A DNA stretch of 64,000 nt from positions 62,001 through 126,000 of the forward strand of contig ML769396.1 of assembly GCA_009733575.1 (NCBI GenBank), given 5' to 3'. Shown here one piece after another: positions 34,080 through 45,419 of the stretch. Origin of the DNA: Gymnopus androsaceus JB14. Taxonomy: Eukaryota > Basidiomycota > Agaricomycetes > Agaricales > Omphalotaceae. The notes under the pieces were generated by a model. It was given only the letters and a program-made list of their open reading frames with translations, was not told the DNA's origin and did not search any database. Position numbers and translations under genes: made by a program. The number at the start of each line of letters is the position of its first letter. Positions within the stretch are counted from its first letter, which is position 1.

Positions 34080-34995
34080 AACCGGTTAATCATTTACGGT
34101 CTCAACCATGGCTGCTTTTTACCTCCGAATCGGTTAATGAGAACAATGCCTGCTTACTTCTATAGTTGGTTAATCTCTCGATAGCCACAGTGGTTAATTG
34201 AGACCTGCAACCTTCGCAGTTGGTTAATCTTTTCATAGCTTAATAGCACAGTGATTAATTTATTGTGTAACTGATTAATCCATGCCTCTGATTGCAAGTA
34301 GTTAATATTCCCGAGAGTTGGTTAATCCTTCCATAGCTTACTAACGAAGTGGTTAATTTATTGTGTAACTGGTTAATTCATGCAAGTAGTTAATGCTCCA
34401 GAGAGTTGGTTAATCCTTCATGTAAGTGGTTAATTGACTTGCCTTCGATTGAAAGTGGTTAATCCTTTGAATTGATTATGAGTGGTTAATATAGTACTTG
34501 TCTTTGGTTGATAGTGGTTAATATACTTGCATTGCTCATCCAGATACTCCAGATAACCATGCAATCGGAGCCAAAGGAGATAGGTATGGGAAAAGGTATG
34601 GAGAGGATATTGGAGGTGACCATTGAGATAGGCCTGGAAGAAGGACATGAAGGTGAGGATTGAATGATTTTAAGTTAATAGTAAGTCTCTTACTGTCACG
34701 GAGCCCAAAACTTCCCCAGTCAGCCATCCAACTGCTACTAATCTTTGCAGAATAACTGAATCTGTTGTTGAACAATGGATTCAGTTCCTACCTCCTGGTG
34801 GCTGTCGCGGTCATGCTTGTTCAGCAAGCGAAGGAAGTGGATCATGAGGGGAAAAAGCAAGAAGCAAGTGGTTAATCCGCTTAACTTTGCATACATGTGA
34901 TGACTAAATCATCTGGTTAATTATGAAAATGATTAAGTCGCTTCCCTTTGTGTTCTGAACAGTCGATTAACTATTTGCCAAAGCAGTTAATCCAT
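34080..34995. repeat. Array of about 20 dispersed GGTTAAT heptamers
   Basis: About 15 exact GGTTAAT words and five one-base variants (GATTAAT, AGTTAAT) occur in 0.9 kb, all in the same orientation and mostly 15-50 bp apart, often as AGTGGTTAAT or GTTGGTTAAT. A higher-order unit of about 98 bp is partly repeated at 34218, 34317 and 34405 (GTTGGTTAATC.TTTC/CTTCCATAG... TTTATTGTGTAACTG). A 350-bp stretch (34520-34860) lacks the word. There is no coding potential. CRISPR is excluded, as there is no fixed repeat/spacer length and the DNA is eukaryotic. Confidence 0.8.
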
Positions 34996-36923
34996 GTTGC
35001 CTCTTGGATACCTGCCTTCCCACCCACCTCTCGACACTGATTTGGATATAATAGGCAGTCATGGTTGAGACCGTAATTAGTTAACTAGTTCTGGTTGTAT
35101 TGCAGAACTTGACGCCAATTTAACCATCCATACAATGATGAAACTCTACAACAAAACACAGATCGTATGCCTAGTCCCAGCTTTCCTGGACACGTCCGGG
35201 TGCAACCTGCTGGAATCGTCAAAGTCGAAAGAAACAGTAAGAGTATCTACGTCTACGTCTTTAGCTGTATACACTGGACGAATTGGCTATGGATCCACTG
35301 CGACAATCTTGCCTAGAAAGACCAGTGTTTGCACGGCTCGGGTTTTGGGTGGTTGTCACGGTTTGCTCGCCAGTAGGCCTGAGCGCACTCATGATCTACG
35401 CTTGAGTCTGGGATGTCCTGAGATTGAAAAGAGGGGTGGTAATATCGAGTGTCTGTCCTTTCGAACATTTCAACGAGAGGAAGATCCTGGAACGGAGGAG
35501 ATACATCCAACTTCTGTGAAGCTGACTGTGAATCATAGGGTATCACGGCCATCAGACTATAGGGATAGCAGCAGTAGTGCATTGTAGCACCAGACGAAGG
35601 CTACTAATCTTCAGTTTCATGATTTATTACCTTGGTTTGAGTCCTGTCACGAGACCGAATATTGTTTTGGTAGCTGCATTCAGCAAGATACCCACGAGCC
35701 AAGCGGACTCGAGCACCCTGCGCGCTGTAGTAGATGAAACGGGGAAGATCTGCAAAGACATCGTGATGATTCTTGAGTAGCTCCAAACCGGATAGCGGCT
35801 GGCGACTCGCCTTCCTCTTCCTCCTAATTCCAATTCCTGCCACTAACATGTAGGACAACGTCACAGTGCTGACAGAAGCGCTTGTCTTGCGGATAACTCA
35901 TAGGTCGCGGAAGTAACAAAGGAATCGGAAATTGGTTCGTTATGTATATAAGCTGCGCACGGTGACATTCAAAAACCTAGCACTCGTAATTTGCTGCAGT
36001 GACGCAGCAATCATCTGTGAGCGAGTAGCACTGAATAGCATGTATTTAACGATTTTTGAGTGCTAGTTTTTGGACAGCTGTAATCATGATTTTTTTGTCA
36101 ACACCAAGTCAACACTTAATCAAGCGTCTTGAAGAGCTTGGAATTGGCAGGCTAAGAACACGGATTTGAAGAAGGATGCTGCGAAAAAATACAAGAAGTG
36201 CGTATGTACGCTGAGAGCGGCAGCGGCGGAGACACACAGAAATATGCAGGGAAGCTTGAATGAAGGGTGGAGACACGTGGCTTGATTGCCGGACGGTCAA
36301 AGCTGTGAATTTTGTAGGTTCGGATCAAGCCCCGATCACTCCGCATCCCTTTTGGGATCTTGTTTGGTGAACAAACAAAGCTTCGTAGAAGGGGCTTGCA
36401 TCAAACTCCGAAATCAAGGGGGGTAGTTGTCGCTCGCCTCGAGCTCGCACTTCTCACTTTTTCCACTAACTTTTGGTGAGTAATGTGCTCTTTTAGATCA
36501 GTACAATCCACTGACATCTCAACTTCATTTCTAGGTTATATATAACTTATTTTATAATGTCATATTTCCACCTTGTAGAATGCGGAATTTGCGCATTGAA
36601 GTGTCGCGATTTTGAGAAAGTTGTCTAGGTGAGTCTTCAAGCTCTTCTCAAACGATTCCAAGGATATAGTCAAACATGTCTAGCACTTTTTATACCCCCC
36701 ATTTGTCCCATACATGCTTGTTGTAGCTCAACAGTCCCAGAAGCTATGCCACACAATGGCTTTGACTTCAGACTCACAAACCTCTTGACCCAACTCAACC
36801 TCAATACAACTTGGAGGTGTGCCACAGATACATGCAACCATTTGGAGTCCACTGAGCTATATTTTAGCCCATTTCGGGTAGTCAACTTTGCATTGGACAC
36901 TGCTTGCTGCCTCTGGTGACACA
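34996..36923. other. Gene-poor stretch, doubtful ORFs only
   Basis: A 150-codon plus-strand frame at 35135-35587 (MMKLYNKTQIVCLVPAFL) has no family match and no splice support. A minus-strand piece near 35640-35790 (VSSTTARRVLESAWLVG) could be a fragment of a real protein. No gene can be supported. Confidence 0.35.
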
Positions 36924-37284
36924 TGTGACTTCCGTGACATTAGCCCCTCGCTCGTCGAAATTCGAACGCGAGATGTGCTTCCCTGTCCGGGACCTTAAAC
37001 CACATCAGCAATAGGATCATAGGGACATTCTTAGTGTCCTCAACCACTAGTATCATTTCAGTATCAATTTATCTATGAAAACAAGCACTATTTTGTTTTC
37101 GGATGTGACGCAACATACTCAATGCATAGCAAGTGAAGAAATTGATATATTAAGTTTCCAAGTAGCTGGGGGCCTTCAGATGCATCTCAGGTAGATACTT
37201 ACTCTATATAAGTAAAGGGAATACAAAGTATATATTGGGTTATTGAGGGTTGATTCACCCCCTCTTATTACAGAGTTTGTTACA
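36924..37284. mobile_element. Putative solo LTR or LTR fragment
   Basis: The segment starts TGTGACTTCCGTGACATTAG and ends GAGTTTGTTACA, i.e. with short inverted TGT(G/A)AC ends and TG..CA borders, as in LTRs. It holds a TATA box (CTATATAAG, about 37203) about 80 bp before the end and a GC-rich 3' flank (ACCCGTTACCGGGCCGGAG). No second copy, flanking duplication or gag/pol remnant is seen in the window. Confidence 0.35.
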
Positions 37285-38191
37285 AGCCCCTTCTGACGAA
37301 GGATCACCCGTTACCGGGCCGGAGCAAAGGGCTTGCTCCGAACCTATGAATTTTGGGTGATACTGCGTACTATCTTCCGACTCCGCATAGGCACATATAT
37401 ATTTACGTCAATGAGCTGTATGTTTCTCAGAGAGGTGGGAGATCGAGGCTTCACTTTCAAAGTTTAATCCAGACATTTTGCAATCTGAAAAGCACACGCT
37501 TTTGTAAATCTGCATCACATGTAGACTTGCTTTCTTCGGGAAGTACAATCTCATATGGTGGCTGCAGCACGGAATATTCTGTTGGAAAACCTATTTCCAA
37601 CAGCAACCTCTTCGACACCAGAACAGGTCAGTCTTACACGATGTGTCACGGCGTACGTCGAGCAGCGAAGCCAGAACTGCATTGGCATTTGTGGACCCGC
37701 TACAACTAGGACTACTACGACAAAGTACCGTGCAGCCCATCAATTGGGAATCGGTCACTGGTGTCGGTGTCATTCAACCACGCCGTCAACGACAAGTCTG
37801 CCCGACGCGTTTCTAGTTGGAAATAGGGTTGTCGAACAGCATTTTCCATGCAGGGCTAATTGAATCAAGCACAACTACATATCTGAGGGGATACCTGTGG
37901 TGAGCGAGCAACAGGTTCAATGCGAAACGCGAGACGACAAAGAAATGTGTGCGCGGGTACCGGAAATTTTATGTAAGCATGCTTTACACCGTAGTAATCT
38001 TCCTTGATTTTCGATCAATAAGAAAATCCCGCTGCTCCAATTGCTATTAAGTTTGATTCATGTTCAGCGCCCAGTATGTATTAATCTTGCTGAATTTGAT
38101 TCGTGTCACCCGAATTCAGCACCGAGGCCTGTGAATCTGGATCTTCTGGTAATAATACTACTTCTTTTACCTTCTCCCAACCTTGTTATCC
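37285..38191. other. Intergenic, nothing supported
   Basis: Overlapping plus-strand frames at 37353-37863 are rich in Cys, Thr and Ser (CVTAYVEQRSQNCIGICG) but match no family I know and have no clear start context. Confidence 0.35.
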
Positions 38192-39260
38192 ATGCAAGGA
38201 AATTTTCGCAAAAGCTGGTCGCCTGAAGAAGACCAGCTACTTAGATATGCAATCGAAAAAGGTGGATCCTGGTTACCTCTGTGGAATATCTTACTTACCT
38301 CGACTAATTCAGAGGAACCTCATAATCCAAAGCCATCCAAGTGGTCTGCAATCAGTAGACACGTACCGAACCGCTCAAATAGAGATTGTCGCAAACGGTG
38401 GGCATACCATCTTGCCTTCTCATTTGTTAAAGGATCTTGGTCCACGGAGGAAGACGCTCTGCTCACCAGGGGTTTTGAGCGATATGGTCCAAAGTACGTT
38501 TCACCCTCTTTTACTCCGGGTTAGTGCGATGTTCAACTTTTCTTGAAATATCTAGATGGTCTTTGGTGTCGACGGTGGTCATAAGTAGGAACAATGATCG
38601 TAAGGGCCTTCGCTTCACTTCATCAATGTTTAACCGCTCATCCTTTCAGTATAGAATGCGCCAAAAGATGGCGTGAGATTCTCGACCCAAGCATTAATCG
38701 AGGAAATTGGTTGCCTGAGGAGGTAGCTATATCATTCATATCTACTCTTTGTAAATCTGTGGCTTAAGTAAATTTAGGACGAGCAGCTCATCAATGGAGT
38801 CAATAAGTATGGGTCTTCATGGTCCAAGATTGCGCGCTTGTTCACTGGTCGAACCAGTCTTGCTACGAAGAATCGGTAGGGGGCTTGATCTCAGACATCG
38901 CGAAATACTCTTACTTAAACAAACCTATCCTCTAGTTATTACGCCCTGAAGCGTCAAGGTCGTGTAGGAGAGATAGAGTATCCTGAACACAGAACGCCCC
39001 CCACTGCAGGTCGTAGCAATTCCGTCGAAACTGGGTCTGAGGAGTCCTCGGGACAACTATCAGTCTCACCGTGTCCCTCTGTAGTAGGTTCAGACACCTC
39101 GCTGAATTGGACCGACGACGCGGACCTGCACTATTTGATGCAATGGCTGGAGGCTTCTTCAGCTGTGGAGGTTGCGGAATCCGGGCCTTGGACTTTTAGC
39201 ATGAATTCTTTCAGTTATGATGATCCAAAGGACATACATAGCAATAGCTTCTATAGCTAA
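38192..39260 (+). CDS. Three-repeat Myb DNA-binding protein
   Basis: Six exons from the ATG at 38192 (MQGNFRKSWSPEEDQ) to TAA at 39258-39260, about 300 aa, phases consistent. Three SANT/Myb repeats in tandem. R1: SWSPEEDQLLRYAIEKGG to WSAISRHVPNRSNRDCRKRW. R2: KGSWSTEEDALLTRGFERYG to WSLVSTVVISRNNDQCAKRW. R3: RGNWLPEEDEQLINGVNKYG to WSKIARLFTGRTSLATKNRY. Each has three regularly spaced tryptophans, the last of R3 replaced by Tyr, as is common. R1 has a longer loop (TSTNSEEPHNPKPSK). The C-terminal third is acidic and Ser-rich with DLHYLMQWLEAS, possibly an activation region. It is probably a nuclear regulator of the R1R2R3/Bas1-like class; the target is unknown. The frame is clean. Confidence 0.9.
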
Positions 39261-40258
39261 GGTGGGGCGGGCTCTACCAAGCCCGACTTGTCTCAAGCTT
39301 TCCTCTTTTTTGGATATTGTAAATGGTATATATTATGTAGGCGCATTCAATCTATCTAGCCTAACCAATTGAAATCTAAATATATCACATCCGAGGCGTG
39401 AAGTAGTTCATAAAATCATTGAAGGTGAAAATTTACTTGAAATTTACCCTCTCGTGGATGGATACCTTATAAACTCTACTGCTTCCAAGATTCATTCTCG
39501 GAAACTATTCTGGCGTGTTTGGCGCTACAGTGAAGGGATGGATAGGCATCTCTGAGAAATACGCTATATTAATAGCATACAAAGCGAAAACAAAGTTCTC
39601 TATCGCACTCTGTGTGTCGCCTCGATGATGTACAGTCCGGCAAATTTTCCCGCGTTCCTTGCAGGAGAGCTTCTAACACTCAGGATAGTACTGCAGTAGT
39701 ATGCCTAATTATAATGAGGTTTCGACATGGACTCGGAGTAGTAAAGCGCTTAAAGTGGCGTGGGACTGAATGATAGAAGCGCGCGCCAAGCGCTAAATCA
39801 TCTTTACGCGACTTCTCGTCACTCGACGTTCTCTTTCCCAACCATCCATGCCCTTTTATACCACAAATTCCCAGACAATCACTTCCATTAGACTGTAATC
39901 ATTCTGTGCATTCCAGTTCAGGTCCAATTCTCCGCCAAGTTTCTCGTTCCTGTACTTATATTTTGTTGGAGCTGAAGTCGAGCGCAAATAAGAGGAGAAA
40001 ATGTTCAAGAGGTTTACAAAGTATCTGGGAGCTTGGGTCTGTCTTATTTTTTCTCTTTTCTCACTTACGAGAGCTCAAGAGCCACCAGACTCTGGTCTGA
40101 ATCCTCTTTTGCCGCCATTTCGCGCCTCTTCTGAAGGCTGAAGCTCCCACGCCAGCTACCAAGCAACATGCATCACCTCGTGTATGATGACCCAGCCTCA
40201 AGGCTCGAATCCTTTGTTATGATGAACCCAGAGCTCTTGCTTATCAACTTTCTCTCTC
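39261..40258. other. Intergenic, upstream of the coiled-coil gene
   Basis: No gene is seen. A CCCTTTTATACC TATA-like site lies near 39850. Confidence 0.4.
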
Positions 40259-42645
40259 ATGTACGGAAAACGTCGACCCATGCATACTGAGCCAGAGCCT
40301 CAAAGATTCCAAGCAATAATCCAAGTCTGGTACAAAAGCGGCAGTTCAAAAGCTAATTTCTTTGCGTCCAAGGAGACTGCATGGCTTCGACAATGTGCGA
40401 GTGACTTCATCGCGCTGGAACTTCCTTCTCCTTCCCAAGCTAGCAGTACTTGCTGCAGTGCTGAGTGTAAGATTCAAGTGGCTTGGAATGTTGAAGCGAA
40501 AGATGTGAGTAGTATTTCAGGCATCTTGTTCGTATACATTCTGAATGGCGTCTAGGATCTTATCCGTCGACTCAAAACTTCTTTCAATCCGTCTACTGCA
40601 GTGCAGCGGGAACGCGGTTTGACGAAAGAAAAACTGGATAGTCTGGAAATGTTAGTTTTTCTTTGTCCCGACTCACCGTGTTATTTGATAGGTTGAACTT
40701 TTTTCTTAGTTATCAGATGTTTCTGTTGAAAAGGTGGTTGAAACCTTCAGGGGATGAAAGGTGCGTCGCCAGCTCATACTTAACCTCCTTTGGATAACAC
40801 GTTTTTCTAGCCTCACAGGTATGGGGTTTGCACGATCCAGTAAAGCTACCAGGGATAAGCATGAAGCATCCATGGCAAACGCCCTACCGTCTACGTCATT
40901 TGTTCTTTTGACCCCTACGTTACCCTTGGAAATGAAATGCTAGGCCTTGTTCGAGACGGTCTTCATTCCCGACGATAGTCCTGCCTCGGCACAAAGATCG
41001 TGATGCATTGTCTACGTCTACGAAGCCTCGGCATGCGAATACTTTTCCACCTGCTATACCACCTGCCTCTTCGACTTGTACCTTACCTGGACCATCCTCA
41101 TCTTCGTTACTTTGCAAACCCTCGCTTTCAGATGGAGAGCCATGTCCTTCCCCTGCAAGCGTGAACGCTCGAGAGGGAATCAGGTTGGCGTCTGGAATGT
41201 CCTCCATGATTACGGCGAAAGAGCTTATCGCTCCCCCCTCCCCAAAGCAATCCACGTCAGTTTTCGAGGATGGCGAATTGGCTGACGAGGATCAACCATT
41301 GTTATCTTCTCCGAATAAAGGCGGCATCGAACAATGAGAGGGAGGCATAATGATGGGCCACCTGCACCTACATCTGACGTTGTATGTTTGTATGACCTTC
41401 AAGTTAGCCATTCCTAATCTTTGCACAGGAGATGTATTTTTCGAACCCTCCGGCTGATCCGTTAAAGTGGAGGAAACGGTGCTTCGAGCGAATTTTCCTC
41501 TGATACCCCCGTAACCCCGTCCACTCTGGAGCTCCCTTCTTCACCATCAAAGCGCGTCGAATTCAACGACTCTCCCGCCCAGTCCATCATCAATGAACTG
41601 CGTCGGAAGTGCGAAAGTTTGGAACTACGTTTACAATGGGAACGCCACAGTCGTGCCGCCGCTGAAGATGTAATTCATATGTTTCAGCAAACGCATCAAA
41701 CTGATACCTTGAAAATTGACGAACTCCAAGCTCAGGTTCAGTTGGCTCATGAGGACGTGGAGGCGAAAAAGAAAAAGATGGAGGAGCTTCAGGAAGAGCT
41801 CATGGTTAAGGATGCCAAGGCTACAAACAGCGGAAACAGCTGTCGCGAGTCTTCGACTGGAGGCGGAGCAGGAGAAGAGGGAAGCCGATGTTCTTCAGCG
41901 GAAGCTCATAACTAGCGATGCCAGGCTGGAAACACTGCAACTGGCCATCACGCGCCTTGAACAACGAGTTGAGCAAGCCAAGTGTGATGCTGATGATCAG
42001 GCCTGTGAGTTAGAACGCGTTCGGATTAAGAACGAGAGGTTGAGACAGGAGGCTCAAAGGCTAGAACATGATGCGGAAACGCAGCAGCACCAATTGGACG
42101 CGTTCTTATCAGGAATGAAGGTCGTTACCGAAGCTCACGAGAAGGAGATGGACACTCTGCGTCAAGAGCTAGATGTACAGCGAAACGAATCAGCCGCAGT
42201 GACTTGCGCAATGAAGGACACTCATGAGATGGAGATGAATATTCTGCGACAGGAGGTAGAGGTCCAGCAGAGAAAGGCGGATTGTTACGGTTTGGAAATG
42301 GAGGCGCTCAAAGCGACTCGGGAAAAGGAAATTGGAGTTCTTGAGCGGGAGATGCAGCACCAACAAAGACAGCTAGTGCAATATGGCTCAGACCTAGAGT
42401 TAACGGCCGAAGAGTTGGAGCATGTCCGTTCCGAGTTGCAGGATGCCAAGTCGCATTTAGACTCAACGAAAGAAGATTTGGAACTTGCGCGTTCCGAGCG
42501 GGATCAGGAACAGATTCTAAGGATGGAATCGGATGGAGTAGTAGAGGACATGCGACGGGAATGTCGAGCGCCGTTTGTGGTCCCGGCGTTGGTTAATGCT
42601 TTCGCTGAGATGTCGAAGGTGACAACTAGGGCTAAGCGAGGTTAA
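40259..42645 (+). pseudogene. Coiled-coil protein of unknown function, at least one frameshift
   Basis: The N-terminal exons (from MYGKRRPMHTEPEPQRF at 40259) encode a helical region (FQAIIQVWYKSGSSKANFF, DLIRRLKTSFNPSTAV, LEIYQMFLLKRWLKPSGDE). A Pro/Ser-rich linker (about 41000-41335) and then about 330 residues of unbroken heptad-type coiled coil follow, to TAA at 42643-42645 (RLEAEQEKREADVLQRKL, LRQELDVQRNE, LERVRIKNERLRQEAQRL). At 41811-41820 the frame shifts: GATGCCAAGGCTACAAACA has one A more than the internal homologue GATGCCAGGCTGGAAACA 100 bp later, so an inserted A is the simplest reading. The linker joints around 40830-41000 also do not stay in frame in my hands. I recognise no family; a structural or scaffold role is only a guess from the coiled coil. 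Confidence 0.6.
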
Positions 42646-42699
42646 TGTACAGTCCATAGTGTAGATTCTAAAGAATGTGGTTCGATGAAATGGCTTGAG

Positions 42700-42976
42700 A
42701 ACAAGAGCGATGAATACTAGTGATGAATGCGCTCCCAAGCTGCTCAACCTCTCAGGATTCTCCTGGTCCGTTCGGTGAGTCGTCCGATATTCCCTGAGGA
42801 AACCCGGTTCAATCGATAATTTGCAGTTTGTGATAAACCCCGCAGAACTCTTAAGCGTGGACCTAGCGTGAAGGTCAAACTCGAGGTTCAGCAAGTCAAC
42901 TTGAAGACGAATATAAGGTCGAAGTCGAGGCTCAACTTCCGGAGGCTGATGTGAAGGTCAAAGCCGAGAGTGACTA
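42700..42976 (+). other. Small coding-like remnant
   Basis: After a good intron (GTGAGT..TTGCAG, about 42775-42827) an open piece reads RTLKRGPSVKVKLEVQQ. One frame away it continues as DEYKVEVEAQLPEADVKVKA to a stop at 42976. It looks like the end of a charged Val/Lys/Glu-rich protein with one frameshift; no family is recognised. Confidence 0.25.
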
Positions 42977-43358
42977 GTGAAGTTTGAAACCCGAGATTGT
43001 CACTCAATTCAAGCATGAATCCTTCAACAATTAATATCAAGGCAAGAACTCATCCGTGTAGGTAGGCAGTTTCAAAAAATTTGCAAACTTCCACCTCCAG
43101 GTTTATTTGCTTCCATGTATCGAAAGTACACATTACAGTAAGTAGCCATTAACTCGAGAAAGTACATGTAAATAGCGATACATCTACACAGTGATGCACA
43201 GATTACTAAAAGAATCAGAGCCAAATGGCAATATGAATAAAGACCATGTATATGTACGTAAGTCAAACGAGAATCAAAACTTTCCTAGAATCGAGCCAGT
43301 AGCTTCTGTATTGACGCCTCGAGCACATCACGTATCTGCAGCAGGGAGTGGTTTGAGT

Positions 43359-45374
43359 CTAAAACTTTCCCCACAACCTTCCGAGCACAAGATGTCGAGT
43401 TATCAGCATAAATATAACCGAAACGACTGTTATTGAGCCTAAAATTGAAAAAAAGATTTTCGATTAGTACTACTGAAAGAAGAAAAAGGAGGGAGGAAGG
43501 AAAAGACGGAGGGTTGAACGAACCGGCATAATACCCAACAACTTCGAAACCACCCGTCGCCTTATTAATTGCGCCTGATATAGGGATTCCGCATAGTGCA
43601 CCCGCAGCGCCGACAGTCATGATCATCCCCGTACGCCTTCCAGCATCAGCGACGTCTCCGAGTTCGAAAACGGGGAGGAGGAGTCCGGAGACGAAGGCAC
43701 CGCAGGTAAATCTTTGTTGATGGAAACGTAGAGTTTACTGTTTGGAAGAGGTATGTAGATGTGTATAGGAACTCACCCATACAAGACAGCGATCACAATC
43801 AACGCATACTCTGTCTTAGCAAAAGGCCATGCAAACGAAAGGGCCCCAGCCAATAATGTCGTCGGAGCAATGAAATTGATCGCGCCTATGAAGATGCTGT
43901 TGGTTAATGCATGATGTCGTACGAGGCCGACAATCACTTACCAACTTTATCCGCCATGAGTCCAGCCATGATTCTTCCCAATCCCGAACTCGCATTGGCG
44001 ATAGCTACCAGGTAGAATGCCATATCTTGTGATACGCCAATGGCTAGCGCGCTGAGGTCGATGTATGTTAGGACTAAAGCAAAAGCAGAAGGACGGTAAT
44101 TATCAGCTAATGAGGGACGTAGAAAATCATACACGCACCCGTGTATAGTCCCAAAAATCCAGTAATAACCGCAACCGCGTACGTCGAAAATGCAGGGTTC
44201 TTGAACACAGCAAGGTTGAATAAACCTCCCGAGACGTTTCGTGGAGGTAGACGTCGTTCCAGAGTGAGATTAGGGATGACCAAGGCGAAAAGAAGGATGA
44301 AGCCTAAAATACGCATTGTCCAGGGGAGTCTATCAGATTAAATCAGACTCAGAAAGACAAGGGAGCGAGAGAAGGGCTGACCCGACTTTGGGGATGAGGT
44401 TCTGAGCGGCAATGGGGAAGATGGTTCCTCCGACTGAGGATCCCAGCGCTGTGATACCCATAGCAAGTCCCCGTCTATAGGAATTATGAGGGAGGTAATT
44501 CCACTCTCGAGATAAGGGAACACGTACCTCCTCCTAAACCACTGTCCAGATGATCCCCATCGCCGGGCCAAACACCATCCCACAGCCAATCTAGGTACCA
44601 GATGGGTGTCGTAAGTATTCTTGAGATTCCGAAAAGCAGTCAAGGACGTACCCCGATACCAACTCCCTGGCATAAGAAAAAATGCCAATACTGAGTACAC
44701 TGTCCGACTAGAATCGTGCAGACTACCACAACGATACTAGCCGCAAGGAATGGCAGCTTGAATATCCCGAGATCAAACAAACGTCCGGAGAAGAGCGCGG
44801 GAAGGAGAACGAATGCATACTGCAGATGGTGTAAGATGGACGTATATGGAAAGTGCAAAAAAAGAACTGTACTTGTACGGAGCCTATCCAGGCGCTGGAT
44901 TAAACGAGTTAGAAAGGAGAGGCTGACGGGGAAGGGGAAATACGTACATAGTAGAAGGAGAATATTCCTTCAGTGTATTTTCCTCGTAGTACGCTTGAAA
45001 AACCTGGTGAAAGAGAACGAAATATCAGAGGATTGTGTTTGACATTGACAGACGCCACTCACTCCCCAACTATTGACATAGCCAAATCTGCAATGATGAT
45101 TTGAGCAACAGATTGCGTTAAAACGAATTAGATCCAAATTACTAACGAGGCAAATGCACTGAAAGAAGTCTACATCCCAATCAGTATGAAGGAAGTGAAA
45201 AAGGACAGGAGTACACTCACACCCAAGATAACTAGCCAAGCTCGTAATCCGCCATCCTGGGAAATCATCCATATGACTCTGGGTGTTAGCAGCTTCTTCC
45301 GGATGGTCCTCTTCATCTTCAACTGGGACCACAACCTCTTCAACATGCTTCTCGCTTATCTCCTTCTTCACGTT
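43359..45374 (-). pseudogene. Second MCT-like MFS transporter, two single-base insertions
   Basis: Paralogue of the 12504-14719 carrier with the same intron positions and motifs: DGGLRAWLVILG, FGYVNSWG, YYEENTLKEYSPST, WIGSVQ, FSGRLFDLGIFKLPF, GSSVGGTIFPIAAQNLIPKVG, LPWTMRILGFILLF, ERRLPPRNVSGGLFNLAVF, YLVAIANASSGLGRI, MIMTVGAAGALCGIPISGA, and the end RHLVLGRLWGKF with TAG at 43359-43361. Two lesions: an extra G between DDFP and DGGL (45256-45257) and an extra T inside GIIGQWFRR (44548). All other exons and splice sites are good. The disordered N-terminus (EEVVVPVEDEEDHPEEAA) has no clear in-frame ATG, so the start is not placed. Compared with its intact sister, this copy has probably lost function, unless both bases are sequence errors. 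Confidence 0.85.
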
Positions 45375-45419
45375 CTTGCTCCCGCTAGCCTCCTGGCTGC
45401 ATCCTGCGTAAGATCATAG

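Noticed and set aside
34080..34995. CRISPR-like array of short repeats
   Set aside because: Eukaryotic DNA, repeats only 7 bp, spacing irregular, no cas-like genes.
35135..35587. 150-codon plus-strand frame as a gene
   Set aside because: No family, no intron structure, and a counter-strand frame of similar quality overlaps it.
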